DNA of 64,000 bases from NCBI GenBank assembly GCA_963971535.1, contig OZ020594.1, forward strand, positions 113,571,474 through 113,635,473, in the 5' to 3' direction. Positions 31,001-42,900 of the stretch are shown in pieces. Both the position numbers and the translations under genes were made by a program. Positions within the stretch are counted from its first letter, which is position 1. Every line of letters begins with the position of its first letter. The DNA comes from Notolepis coatsorum. Lineage: Eukaryota; Chordata; Actinopteri; Aulopiformes; Paralepididae. Below the pieces are notes generated by a model, which was given only the letters and a program-made list of their open reading frames with translations, was not told the DNA's origin and made no database searches.

Positions 31001-33830
31001 GCAATCTGTTAAATAAAGTTTTCATTCATTCATTCAGTGAGATGCTGGAGAAGCAGCAGAAACAACAACAGCGGCTCCCCAAGAGGACACACAACTGGTC
31101 AGCCAAAGTCCCGGTTCCTCAGAGATGGCTCCACCATCCACTTTTTTTTTTATCAGACTGGAGCGGTGAGATACTGTACTTCTACTGCTCCACTAAGGTC
31201 TTCCAGACCTATGCAGCAGAAGGACTCACCAATCCCAGGATGCCATTCCAGGACTTTGTTGAGACAGAGTTTTTTCAGAGGGAGTTGGAGGCCTGGAGGG
31301 ATGTCTTTATTCTCATTTATTTTATATATCAGAGGATTTTATAGTATGTCTGCACTTTATGTGCTCATTTCATCATTCATGTATTTTACATTCTACTAAA
31401 ACTGAATCAAACCATAAACAAGGTGGCCCTAAAGGATGTTAGATCCTAATGTGAAAAACTGTGATTTTATATGTCTGCTCATTTGACTTATTTCTACTTT
31501 TATCTTTACGCCCCACTATCTGCTGGGTGCATACTATAACCTTATCATGTTTTGTAACAGATTACAGAAGCATATTGGAACGTGAGGTTCTGATATGAAT
31601 TGATTAATATATCTGCATTATTTTATCCCACTTTATGCTTTGCTCTTGCTGCTTGTTTTACACTGATTTTATGTTTTATTTCTTACTGATGTAAAGCACT
31701 TTGAACTGCAATCCCCTGTATGAAAGGTGCTATACAAATAAAGTTATTATTATTATTATTATTACTGAGACACAGTTCTTTCAGATAGATAGTTTTTAAA
31801 CCAGCTCAAAGCCGTTTTACCAAGACCTATATGCAGCCAAGCCTCTGCAGTAATGCGTGATCCACAGAGTCAAACGCTTTAGACAGATCAACAAACAATG
31901 CTGCACAGTGTTTTTTCTTGTCTAGTGCTTCAATTATGTCATTTGAGACTAGCATAGTCGCTGAAGTACTATGGATCTGAAGCCTGACTGAGACTTGTTA
32001 AGAATATTATGGTCAGCTAGAAACTCTTTCAGTTTGTTTACAAGCGATTCAAAGACTTTGGCCATTACAGACAATCTGGAAATAGGGCGATAATTATTTA
32101 GGTCAGAGGGGTCTCCGCCCTTTAACAAGGGGAGAACCATGGCCGACTTCCATGAGCTAGGTAATTCACCAGATATGATATGAACATTTCCTGATGACGC
32201 TGCCATTTTAGCTCTAATTAAGAATGACAGTGACCTAGCTGACTATTATTTGGAAATCCAGTGGTTTGTAAACTGGTGCGACAATAACTGTCTGGTTTTA
32301 AATGTTAAGAAGACTGAGGAGATGGTGTTTGACCCCAGAGGTGTTGGGACCACAGGCCTGTGGTCATCCACACACAGTCCTGTGCATAAATTAAGAAACA
32401 TGATTTAAGTTGACAAAAACCTCTGCCGCTACAATCTAATGATAATCTAAATATGTGCAACAAGGAGAGACGGGACAGAATTAATGAATGAAAACTTTAT
32501 TTAACAGATTGCAGAATGGGTACAATACAGTACGGCTCAATACACAAAATGTTTAAGGGGATGCAGAGCAGAGAAAGACATTTGTCTTGTTTACATCAGG
32601 GTCTGCCATTTTCAATTCATAGTGACATTTATGACATACATGACATTTATGACAGGGACATACATGACATACAGGTATATAGTACTGTTACATTTGTGAC
32701 ATACGATATGCAAATATACAGTAAGGAACCTGACGCAAACTTTGCCATCACAACCATCGAACTATTATAATAGCTTTACTATTATAATCTAAATCTGTGC
32801 AATATTCATGTTTATTTAGTGATATTCATGTTTATTGATTCAACATAGCTGTTTATCTTTGATAATGTATGACAGGCTTTTGCCCCGACCGGGATTCGAA
32901 CACTGCTGCACGAGAGCAGTTCAGCTCCTTGGACAGCGTGACAAATGCACCCATTTCATTGGCTGTCAGTCTGTTACACCTATACACGGCTGGCCGCCGC
33001 GTGAAAGTCAAAAGAACAACCCGTTAGACCACATTGGAGATAAGTTAAAGATTGACTATACATCAATCAATGGGCAAGAGGGCTGTATCGTAATTCTGTA
33101 TAACAGTTAACTAATTATTTTCGCTAGCAAGATCTCATTTGATTATTCAATCCAGCAGGCAAGTTTAAAGAAATATAATCTGATTGATTGAGGTAATGAG
33201 GGACTTAGAATTAGCCTATAGATAACGCATTTAACTTGTCGGCGAGGCGATTGAGCCGTATTGCAATCTGTCAATAAAGTCTTAAATCAATTAATCAATC
33301 AATGCCGTTGAGAATCAGGGTCTCTGCCATCGATACGTGCTGGCTTTTCACCTAAAACGGCCGCGCGCATTTAGCCTGACTCGCAAGTCTGGCTTGAGTT
33401 AACGAGACTGAATCCACCTTTGTGAAACAGGAAAATCCCGGCTTCGAACATCGGGTTAACTGAAGCTGGATAATGGACATCTTGATCGACTTAGTTGAAC
33501 CACGTACATGAAACAGGGCCCTGCTCTGTTCCACCTGCACTCTGAGTTAACTCGCTCCCTCTCTCTCTCTCGGTCCCGCAACCACCTCGGAGATTCTGCC
33601 GAGAGAAGTCTGCAGAGCGGCTCTGACGTCAGCGTCTGCTTCCCCTGACTACCATCCCGGGAGAAGCTGCAGAGCAGCAACATTCATCCTTGCTTGTATT
33701 CCAGTCTTTGTTTGAACTCTTCCCAGTCTGTGCTGTTTATTTAGTCTTAATAAACAAGCCCTTGTTTTTGGCAACTCTGAATCCTACTCTCTTGTGTCGT
33801 TGCGTTTGGGGTCGGTGTCAAACCATAACA
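28088..33830 (+). repeat. LTR A2 (shared middle LTR, with insertion)
   Basis: LTR sequence at 28088-28842 and 33521-33830 around the second Harbinger-like copy. Self-primer decamer at 28322-28331; AATAAA at 33749-33754. It serves as 3' LTR of copy 1 and 5' LTR of copy 2. Confidence 0.9.
28843..33520. mobile_element. Harbinger-like element, duplicate in LTR A2
   Basis: Copy of 18846-23524 with the same CTG flanks (28840-28842 and 33521-33523), one base shorter. All cargo is repeated: tRNA-like 29445-29516, LINE end about 30587-31034, exon-like ORF 31035-31307, L2-like tail about 31687-31772, RT pieces 31773-32391, LINE end about 32484-32786, second tRNA-like about 32874. Present by duplication of the LTR, not by a second insertion. 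Confidence 0.85.
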
Positions 33831-33846
33831 TTACGATCCAACCAAA

Positions 33847-34713
33847 ATGACGACCCCAGTCGACACAGAGAGGGTCAGAACCGCACTTGCTATTCAAGTC
33901 GAGTTGACCAAGGATCACAGCCACCAACTAGAGAGGGCTGCGGCTGCGGTGCAGGATCTCAGGGAACAGGTCCTGCCTATTCAAGGGTCACTGGCCGCTC
34001 TGGCGGGACAACAATCTGGTATTCTCGTTCAGCTTCACTCGCTGAGCGACACCGTTAATGCTTTACTTCCCTCACATCCTTCAGGAGCATTCCCCGCAGC
34101 CCCAGCAGATCCCGCACCTCGGGAACCCCGTCTCTCCGTCCCACGGCTGTTCGACGGCAATCCCGAGGAGTGTGCCACATTCATCATGCAATGTGAGTTG
34201 GTTTTCCGTCATCAACCAAGCCGTTTTACTGCTAGAGGGTCCCAAGTGGCCTATATGACGAACTTGCTTTCAGGCCATGCTGCCCAGTGGGTCACTTCCT
34301 CCTGGGCAATGGATGCAGATTTTGTTTTCTCCTATCCAGACTTCGTGGCGGAACTCCGCAGAGTGTTCCACCATCCAGCCCGAGGTCTGGACCCTGGAGC
34401 CCGGTTGGGGACCTTCCGACAGGGGAGCGGCAGGGTAATTGACTACGTCCTGGAGTTTCGACTGACGGCGGTGGAGAGTGGATGGAACGACCCTGCACTT
34501 CGCCTAACCTTCTTGAGGGGGCTCAGTGACGCAGTCCGGGACCAGCTCGCTACCCGGGAGGTGCCCGACTCCCTCGAGGACCTGTTTAGCCTCGTCATCC
34601 GCATCGACGGACGCCTCCAGGAGAGAAGGCGCGAGAGGACCCGACTGTTACCTCCTGAGGTACCCCGGATTCCCCGGACGCATGACGTCACTCCTCAACA
34701 CAACTGGTGGTAG
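33847..34713 (+). pseudogene. gag: Gypsy A Gag, copy 2, frameshifted
   Basis: Same 288-codon frame as copy 1, with two visible amino-acid changes (Ala to Val at residue 5, Ile to Val before TSSWAM). It ends at the same premature TAG. The primer site is 33831-33846. Confidence 0.85.
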
Positions 34714-34827
34714 CGGGTCCTCCCGTTCGGTTCGCGAGGAGGAACCCATGCAGCTGGGACGCTCTCATCTGAGCCAGGCGGAGCATGAGGCAAGGCTCAG
34801 GTCCGGTCTCTGCCTCTACTGCGGAAG
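34714..34827 (+). pseudogene. Nucleocapsid stub, copy 2
   Basis: Starts as in copy 1 but is cut after CLYCG by a 357-bp deletion (equivalent to 24832-25188). That removes the rest of the zinc knuckle, the Gag stop and most of the protease including DSGA. A 2-bp AG is shared at the breakpoints. The frame then runs into the wrong phase of pol. Confidence 0.85.
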
Positions 34828-34857
34828 TTCCTCATCACCCAATCCCCCCTTGTCCCG

Positions 34858-37731
34858 GTGGTCCTGGGTAGGCCCTGGCTCGCGCTGCACGAGCCCCACA
34901 TCGCCTGGTCCTCTGGTACCATCAAGGGCTGGAGCTCCTCCTGTCACGCCCTGTGTCTGCAGGCGGCATCCTGTCCCCCGCCCCGGAGGCCCGCTGGTGA
35001 GTCGCCTCCGGACCTCTCGTCCATACCTCCCGAGTACCACGACCTCTTGGAGGTTTTCAGTAAATCCAGGGCTCAGGCCCTTCCACCTCACCGCCCCTAT
35101 GACTGCGCCATCGACCTTCGCCAAGGGGCTCCCCTTCCCGGCAGCCGCCTCTACAGTCTGACCGTTCCGGAGAAGAAGGCGATGGATCTCTACATCTCTG
35201 AGTCATTGGAAGCAGGACTCATTCGGCCTTCCTCCTCCCCGGTGGCGGCCGGTTTCTTCTTTGTTGGTAAGAAGGATGGGGACCTGCGACCCTGCATCGA
35301 CTATCGCCAGCTCAACGAGATCACCATCAAGAACAAGTACCCTCTACCTCTCATGAACTCCACCTTCGAGCCACTGACCCAGGCCTCCGTCTTCACCAAG
35401 CTGGACCTCTGGAGTGCCTACCATCTTGTCCGTATCCGTGAGGGCGATGAATGGAAGACCGCCTTCAAGACCCCCAGGGGCCACTACGAGTACCTAGTGA
35501 TGCCGTTCGGCCTCACCAACGCCCCGGCGGTATTCCAGGCACTCATGAACGACGTCCTTCGTGACATGCTGGAGGTGTTCGTGGTGGTGTACCTGGACGA
35601 CATCCTCATCTTCTCCAGGACCCTCGAGGAACACATCCAGCATGTCCGCCGTGTGCTGGAGCGCCTCCTCCACAATCGGCTCTTCGTCAAGGCGGAGAAG
35701 TGCCGTTTCCACTCCGACTCCGTCGACTACCTGGGCTTCATCGTTGAGAGGGGCTTGACCCGAGCGGATCCTCGCAAGATCCAAGTTGTGGAGGATTGGC
35801 CTGAACCCACCACTCGGAAGGAGTTACAGAGTTTCCTCGGGTTCGCCAACTTCTACCGAAGGTTCATCCGGAACTACAGTCAAGTGGCGGAGCCACTTAC
35901 CAAGCTGACCTCCCCCGCTCTGCCGTTCGACTGGTCCCCAGCGGCATGTGCTGCGTTCCGCTCCCTCAAGAAGAGGTTCACTTCCGCCCCTATCCTGCTC
36001 CACCCTGACCCCAAGAGACAGTTCATTGTGGAGGTGGACGCCTCGGATACAGGACCGGGCGCTGTCCTATCCCAACGTTCTCTTTCGGACCAGAAGGTAC
36101 ATCCTTGCGCCTTCTACTCGCGTCGTTTCCTCCCTGCCGAGAGGAACTACGACACCGGCAATCGGGAGCTGCTGGCGGTCGTGGCTGCGTGGCTGACCTT
36201 CCGCCCCGGTTCCCGCAACACGAAGGCCGACTCCCTGTCCCGGTTACACTCCAAGGGGGCTCCACCCTCTGAGGACCCTACTCCCATCCTCCCGGAGGCC
36301 CGAGTGGTTGGAGCCATCACCTTGGGCATCGAGGGTGTGGTTAGACGTGCCCTACGCTTCCAGCGTGCTCCAAGCAACGTTCCGATTCATCGTCTCTTCG
36401 TCCCCGACTCTGTCCGGTCCCGGGTGCTGCTTTGGGGCCATACCAGCCGGTTCGCCTGCCACCCTGGCGTCCATCGCACGTTCTCCTTCCTGGCTCGTCG
36501 TTTCTGGTGGCCCACCATGCGGAACGACGTCAAGGAGTTCGTATTGGCCTGCGCGGTCTGTGCCCGCAGCAAGGCCTCACACCAGGCACCCTCCGGGCTC
36601 TTACAGCCACTTCCCGTTCCAAGCCGTCCCTGGTCACATGTGGCGCTAGACTTCGTCACAGGTCTTCCCTCCTCCCAGGGGAACACTTGCCTTCTGACCG
36701 TGGTGGATCGATTCAGCAAGGGGGTTCACCTCGTGGCCCTTTCCAAGCTTCCCTCGGCGGCCGAGACGGCGGACCTCCTGACTCACCACGTGTTCCGCCT
36801 TCATGGGTTTCCCCAGGACATCGTCTCTGACCGGGGGCCCCAGTTCACCTCCCAGGTATGGCGGGCCTTTTGCAAGGGATTGGGGGCGACGGTCAGTCTT
36901 TCCTCTGGTTATCATCCCCAGACTAACGGACAGACGGAGAGGATGAACCAGAGCGTGGAGTCTGCTCTTCGGTGTGTGGCAGCCGAGAGACCGGCATCCT
37001 GGAGCCGTTTCCTTCCCTGGGTTGAATACTCCATCAATTCAATGGTCAGTTCCGCCACCGGCCTCTCACCATTTGAGGTTTCCCTGGGCTACCAACCCCC
37101 TCTTTTCCCCGCACAGGAGGCGGAGGTGGCAGTTCCCTCCGTGCAGGACCACCTCGACCGCTGCCGACGAGTTTGGGAGATCACCAGGACCGCGCTGCTC
37201 CGGACATCTGAGCGCGCCTGTCGTGGTGCCGACCGGCGCCGGGTTCCTGCGCCGACTTACCTCCCTGGGCAGAGGGTGTGGCTCTCCGCAAAGGACCTCC
37301 CGCTTCGGTCCTCGGCCAAGAAGCTCAACCCCCGTTTCGTCGGACCTTTCGAGGTCCTGAAGGTACTCAGTCCGGCGGCCCTGCGCCTGAAACTTCCTGC
37401 GTCCATGCACATTCACCCTGTGTTCCATGTCTCCCGGGTTAAGCCCGTCTCCCTCAGTCCCCTTATGCCTCCAGCTCCTGATCCTCCGCCTCCCGTGTTG
37501 GTGGATGGTCACCCCCAGTGGCAGGTCCGCCGGTTGATGGGCGTTCGTCGGCGGGGCCGGGGGTTCCAATACCTGGTGGACTGGGAGGGTTACGGCCCTG
37601 AGGAGCGTAGCTGGGTCTCCCGGCAGCTCATCGTGGATCCCGGCTTGATCACTGACTTCCATCGTGCCCATCCTGACGAGCCGGGTCGGCCTGGTCGCCG
37701 GGTGGCTCCCGTGGAGGGGGGGGTACTGTGA
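34858..37731 (+). pseudogene. pol: Gypsy A Pol, copy 2, protease deleted
   Basis: 957-codon frame equal to copy 1 from [17 protein letters not shown] (GTG valine in copy 1 is not a start; the first in-frame Met-like position here is inferred). RT, the same gapped RNase H, integrase and chromodomain are all present. No Gag fusion is possible because the overlap region is gone. Ends at TGA inside LTR A3. Confidence 0.8.
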
Positions 37732-38788
37732 GGTTTTTGTCCTTTGCTCACTTACTCGCTCTGTTCCTTTAAGCCTACTCGCTCTTTTCCATTTGTTTTC
37801 TGTTAATCATTTCATTCCCCTATTCACACGCTTCTTCCCAGAGACGTCGTTGATTGGTTCTCCCCCGTCCACACGCTTATCAATCACATCCCTCAGCTGT
37901 CACTGCTTGTCAATTAAGCATTCCCGTATTATTTATACCCCGTTTCCCCATTCAAGTTTTGTTGGATCGTTTTGATATTTCTGTTGCATTCGCCGTTCCT
38001 GCTGCCTGCTGTTGTTTCCCTGTGCTTTGCCTCCAGGATATTCAAGAAGCATTCCTCTTGGACACCCTTTCCCTGAGGCGACGCGCTCGCTCCATTCTGT
38101 TCCAACGCTCTTTACGCACAACGCCTGGGTGAGTTTTTTATGACTGTCTTTGATCCAATTCCGTTTTTCGTGTGTTTATATAACACTGAAGATTTCCAGC
38201 TTTTTATCAGACAGTCACTCACCCAGCGTTTAGCCTTTTTTGGATTGTTTCATTGGGATAATATTTTGGCCTAACATCTCCCACTGTGTGTTTACACACC
38301 GAAGATATTATCACATTGGATTTGTATTTTGGGACTTCGCTCACAGTGTTTATTTTGCACCGAAGATATCTATCACTTGGGATTGTGTTTGGAACGTCAC
38401 TCACAGTGTGTATTTACACCGAAGATTCAGTCACTTGGATAACTCTGTTTTCGGGTACAAGTCACCTCTCCTGTTCACCTGCTCTGTTCCACCTGCACTC
38501 TGAGTTAACTCGCTCCCTCTCTCTCTCTCGGTCCCGCAACCACCTCTGAGATTCTGCCGAGAGAAGTCTGCAGAGCGGCTCTGACGTCAGCGTCTGCTTC
38601 CCCTGACTACCATCCCGGGAACAGCTGCAGAGCAGCAACATTCATCCTTGCTTGTATTCCAGTCTTTGTTTGAACTCTTCCCAGTCTGTGCTGTTTATTT
38701 AGTCTTAATAAACAAGCCCTTGTTTTTGGCAACTCTGAATCCTACTCTCTTGTGTCGTTGCGTTTGGGGTCGGTGTCAAACCATAACA
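37727..38788 (+). repeat. LTR A3 (intact, 1062 bp)
   Basis: Complete LTR from TGTGAGG to CCATAACA without the Harbinger-like insertion, joining GTTCACCTG directly to CTCTGTTCC. Self-primer 37961-37970 about 30 bp after TATTTATA; AATAAA 38707-38712. Confidence 0.95.
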
Positions 38789-39019
38789 GAGACGCTCTAG
38801 CCGCATTTCTCGGAGACGCTCTCTGATTGGCCGACGGCTGTTTCTACACTGGTTAGGTAGTTACTGTCGTATATTATCTAGACAAAACATGTAAAATATC
38901 AATGAAAATGTACATGTGCAGGACAAAAATACTTGGTAAGTTGGATTACAGAAGGAATAAAAAATCAGCAGGCTGTCTCCTCAGCAAGGAGACAGATTCA
39001 AGCAAACAGCTGTTAACAA
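38789..39019. other. Right flank of the Gypsy tandem
   Basis: GAGACGCTCTAGCCGCATTT occurs at once and GAGACGCTCTCTGATTGG again, so the flank carries a short duplication that resembles the left flank at 18066. No gene alone, but a frame from 38902 runs into the RT fragment. Confidence 0.5.
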
Positions 39020-39387
39020 TCACCAACGCCCCGGCGGTATTCCAGGCACTCATGAACGACGTCCTTCGTGACATGCTGGAGGTGTTCGTGGTGGTGTACC
39101 TGGACGACATCCTCATCTTCTCCAGGACCCTCGAGGAACACATCCAGCATGTCCGCCGTGTGCTGGAGCGCCTCCTCCACAATCGGCTCTTCGTCAAGGC
39201 GGAGAAGTGCCGTTTCCACTCCGACTCCGTCGACTACCTGGGCTTCATCGTTGAGAGGGGCTTGACCCGAGCGGATCCTCGCAAGATCCAAGTTGTGGAG
39301 GATTGGCCTGAACCCACCACTCGGAAGGAGTTACAGAGTTTCCTCGGGTTCGCCAACTTCTACCGAAGGTTCATCCGGAACTACAGC
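39020..39387 (+). pseudogene. Orphan Gypsy A RT fragment in a chimeric ORF
   Basis: About 368 bp identical as far as I can see to 25872-26239, covering [16 protein letters not shown], the YLDD motif and [19 protein letters not shown]. Upstream is unrelated DNA that is in frame: an ATG at 38902 gives 40 foreign residues then RT, stopping just past the fragment (163 codons). No LTR, PBS or TSD. The left junction shares TCACCAACG with the source, suggesting templated repair or template switching. Confidence 0.8.
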
Positions 39388-39967
39388 CTCTAAAAGGCCT
39401 TAGAGGTCAGATAGGTAACACCAGACCATTAATTTTGGCATCTCCCCTTACACATCCAATTTGACTGACTTTAGGACATACATTAACAGCCTCAAGGCTA
39501 TTTGAATTTAAGCAGAATGCCACCAGTCACACATTAACTATAGAACAGATAGACTGGATGGTTGTAGACCTTGAGGAAATAGGTCAAACTGATGGCTTTG
39601 TCAGATAGATTAGTTAGATGGCCTCAGATTAAACATTGCCACACACATGGCCAAAAACTGTAAGAGTCAGCCTTGGTAAAAGCTGTAACAAAGTTGCACG
39701 TTATTTGTGGAAGTTAATTAGTTATTAGGTCAGGGAAGGACAAATGTGGCTAGCCTTCAAATAAGCTGAGACCAGCAGAAAAACGTGTTTGTGTAAGGGT
39801 TAGACGGTATTTTATGACTACACAGCCCCACAGTTCAAAAGAAGGGTGATCTTTTCATACAGATATACTGAGACGGAGCAGGATGAAAACCATACAGGAG
39901 ACCACTCCTTAACTTACTGAAAAGTGTCTTCAATTATCGATGCATATAGGCCAACAAGTCAATATCT
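39388..39967. other. Non-repetitive spacer
   Basis: 580 bp with no ORF, repeat or RNA feature I can identify. Ends at the left TSD of the hAT (ATGGCAAG, 39968-39975). Confidence 0.5.
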
Positions 39968-39975
39968 ATGGCAAG

Positions 39976-42900
39976 CAGGCCATGTGAGCGGCGCGGCGCG
40001 CGAGCGGCGCGGGGCGCGGAGCGGGCCGTTTTGACGTGAGCGAGGAGTGGGTTTTAAAATGGGTCGGCGCGACGACCGGAGCGAGAGTTCTCCTCCGCTC
40101 CAAGCCGCTCAGGTCCGCTCCTCAGTGCGCACGGCACTGGTCTGGGAGGCGTCTACCAGACCAGACCAGATGGCACCGGTCCACAATGCACCTGTCCTCA
40201 GTGTCCGTCCTGTAAACAGAACTGCATGTGCTTACAAGAAATCCCACAACGTGAAAGCATGGCCGTGTTTGCGAAGTATTTTAAAAAAGTAACAGATAAT
40301 AAGTTCCAATGTATCGTGAAAACAACTAACGATGATGGTGAGGAGACAGAATGTGCAGACTATATTACCGTCGGAAGAGATTCTTCTTGGAATCTAAAGA
40401 GACACATTGGGAGGAAGCATGACCACATATTTCGCGAACATAATGAGAAGAAATCCAAAGGTTTGTTACTTGTCATTATTAGCCATTTTGAAATTGGTAG
40501 CCTTATTACAGCTTAATGTATTGTAGACCTAATATAAAGCATGCATTTATTATTTGTTTTAGATGCCCAGACGCAGAAGCAACAAAAAGAGAAACAGCGT
40601 GACTCGCTGCACAATTTCCTCACTGGAAAAAAGGCACCTACCGTGACACGTGAAAGAAAAAGGGAGCTGGATGAAGCGTTTTTTAAAATGATATCCATGG
40701 ATTACGACCCCTTAAGTAAAGGAGAACGTGAAGGTATGAGACATTTTGCCGGCATGGCCCAACCAGGTTACACCCCGCCCTGCTACAATACTGTCCGGGA
40801 CACACTTATGCCACATGCCATACAAGAGATGGAAGTCAAACTACGAGATCTCATAGGAATGGGTGAAGGGTTCGTTCTTGCATCTGATATTTGGACAAGT
40901 AGAAGAGGCCACAGTTTCCTTGCTATTGTGGCAAGTTTTATCGACGGGACGTTCAAGGGCCACACGGTTCTGTTAGGCTGTGAGCACATAACAGGGTCTC
41001 ACACTGCAGATCGCATATATCAAAAGTATGAAAGTGTGCTGAAAAATTGGAACATTCATCAACGCGTGATTCGTGTGGTGACAGACAGTGCCAGCAACAT
41101 GGTCAAGGCATTTAACATCCTGCCTGACGCTGAAGGAGAAGAGGAGAAAGATGATGATGATGAAGTGGCACTGGTGGTGGAGGAAGGGGAGGAAATAGCG
41201 GAGGAGGAACCTGCGCTCTCGCAAAACCAAGTGGACGTGGTCACTAATACTGTAGAGGCTATGGTAAACCAGTACTTCACCGTATCAAGTTTACACCTGC
41301 GATGCCCAATTCATCTGCTTCAGTTAGCTATCAAAGACGCAGTTAACGAGCATGATGATATCAATCGCCTGCTAGTTAAAGTGGCAAAGCTAGTGAAAAG
41401 TGTGCGTAAGAGTTGTCTGAACACGGAGGAAACTGACTCTCTGGGTGTACGACCCACCACTGCTTGCCCGAAGCGATGGAGCAGCCAGCTGCGCATGGTG
41501 GAGTCTGTCCTAAAGCTATTCAAAAAAGATGCATTGTGGCAGAGCAAACTTAAAACCACTGCCGCTATTCTCACACTTAATGACGTGCGTCGGCTCAATC
41601 ACCTTGTTGAAGTATTGTCACCGCTGGCTGACCTCACAGACAACATGCAACGGGAGCTTGGGAATTTGGGCATGATTCTCCCGGCTGTAGGCGAGCTCAA
41701 ATCCCTGCTTGTCAACAACAACGCTGCCCTTCCATTAGGAATAGCTTCTTTCGCGGAAACACTGTCCAATAACGTGTCCACTCGCTTCAGAATGTACTAT
41801 GATGATAAACACCTCCTCTTCGCGTCGCTGTTAGATCCTCGTTTCAAAACAGAGTGGATAATCCGTGATGAGTTGGTTTGTAATAAACTTGGAGAAATAC
41901 GCGACCTCCTCGTCAAAGAAACAGAGTAGATGACCGCAGCAGTCGCTGGTACTGGAGAGGCAGCAGGTCAACCCGAGTCCGACGGCGGAGAACCTGACGT
42001 GCCCGAAGAAATCAAGAGGCCTTGTATATTTGGATCATACTTCTCAGAGAATCAGCCCACGGGAGGAGGCAATGCGAAAACTGAAGTTGAAACCTACCTC
42101 TCGTCCCCAAGATCAAACCCTGACGATGTCAAAGATGTCATTGCATTTTGGAAACAAAATTCCAAGTCCCTTCCACGCCTGAGTAAAGTTGCCCGCAAAG
42201 TGTTCAGTATTCCCAGTGGCTCTGCGAGCGCAGAGAGGGTGTTTTCCGCTGCCGGTTTGATGTCAAGAAATCACCGCATGAGTTTGAAGCCTCAGACATT
42301 GGCTAAACTCGTGTTCTTGAAAGTGAACTCAAAGATAATGTAGCTGCCGTGGCACTGCATGGCAGATATAGGCACATGAGCATTGTTTTATTTTGTTTAA
42401 AATGCACAAAGTGACAAAAACGAATAGCCTATAATATCCTACTTTATTGCAAAATGCAATAGGCCTGCCTAAAGTTAATGGCCATTATTTTTTATTTTAT
42501 ACATAAGAATGTAGCACTCTGTTTTAGATTTTATACATTTATATAAATGTAGCATATCCAACAGCACTTTTATATTGGTTGATTGTATTCGAGTTTTTCA
42601 AAGGCTATAGGGAACTTGCACATTTTCGTTTGTGTTTTACTGTGAGACACTTTGTAGACAGTTATGTCGAGTAAGTTATATTTTTATTTTCATAGGCATA
42701 TTAGCTATGTGATTTCCTGAGTTCGTTTGATAACAAGCCTGTTGCATTAATTGTCTTCAGTGGCTAAGCCAAGGCCTTAGGCCTATTACGGCCTCCTCTG
42801 AGGCTCATGTCATACGCGTAATTTTGTATCCGTCTTATGCTGCCCTGGCTGTCAGTGATTATGTTCTACCTCAGATTGATTGGTTGATTTAATACTTTAT

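Larger units (their letters stand above)
18091..38788 (+). mobile_element. Tandem pair of chromodomain Gypsy elements (family A)
   Basis: LTR1 (18091-23834), internal 1 (23835-28087), LTR2 (28088-33830), internal 2 (33831-37726), LTR3 (37727-38788). The middle LTR is shared. LTR1 and LTR2 both carry a 4.7-kb Harbinger-like insertion at the same base; LTR3 lacks it and shows the native 1062-bp LTR. The first 10-kb unit and the second differ at only scattered bases plus a 357-bp deletion in internal 2. The simplest origin is unequal crossing-over between a 5' LTR with the insertion and a 3' LTR without it. Chromodomain, pol order (PR-RT-RH-IN) and self-priming place it in the vertebrate Tf1/sushi group. 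Confidence 0.9.

Noticed and set aside
28843..33520. Second transposition of the Harbinger-like element into the same site
   Set aside because: Identical position and cargo in LTR1 and LTR2 follow from LTR duplication.
18091..38788. Two independent Gypsy insertions
   Set aside because: They share the middle LTR, the same Gag frameshift, RNase H gap and LTR insertion; duplication explains this better.
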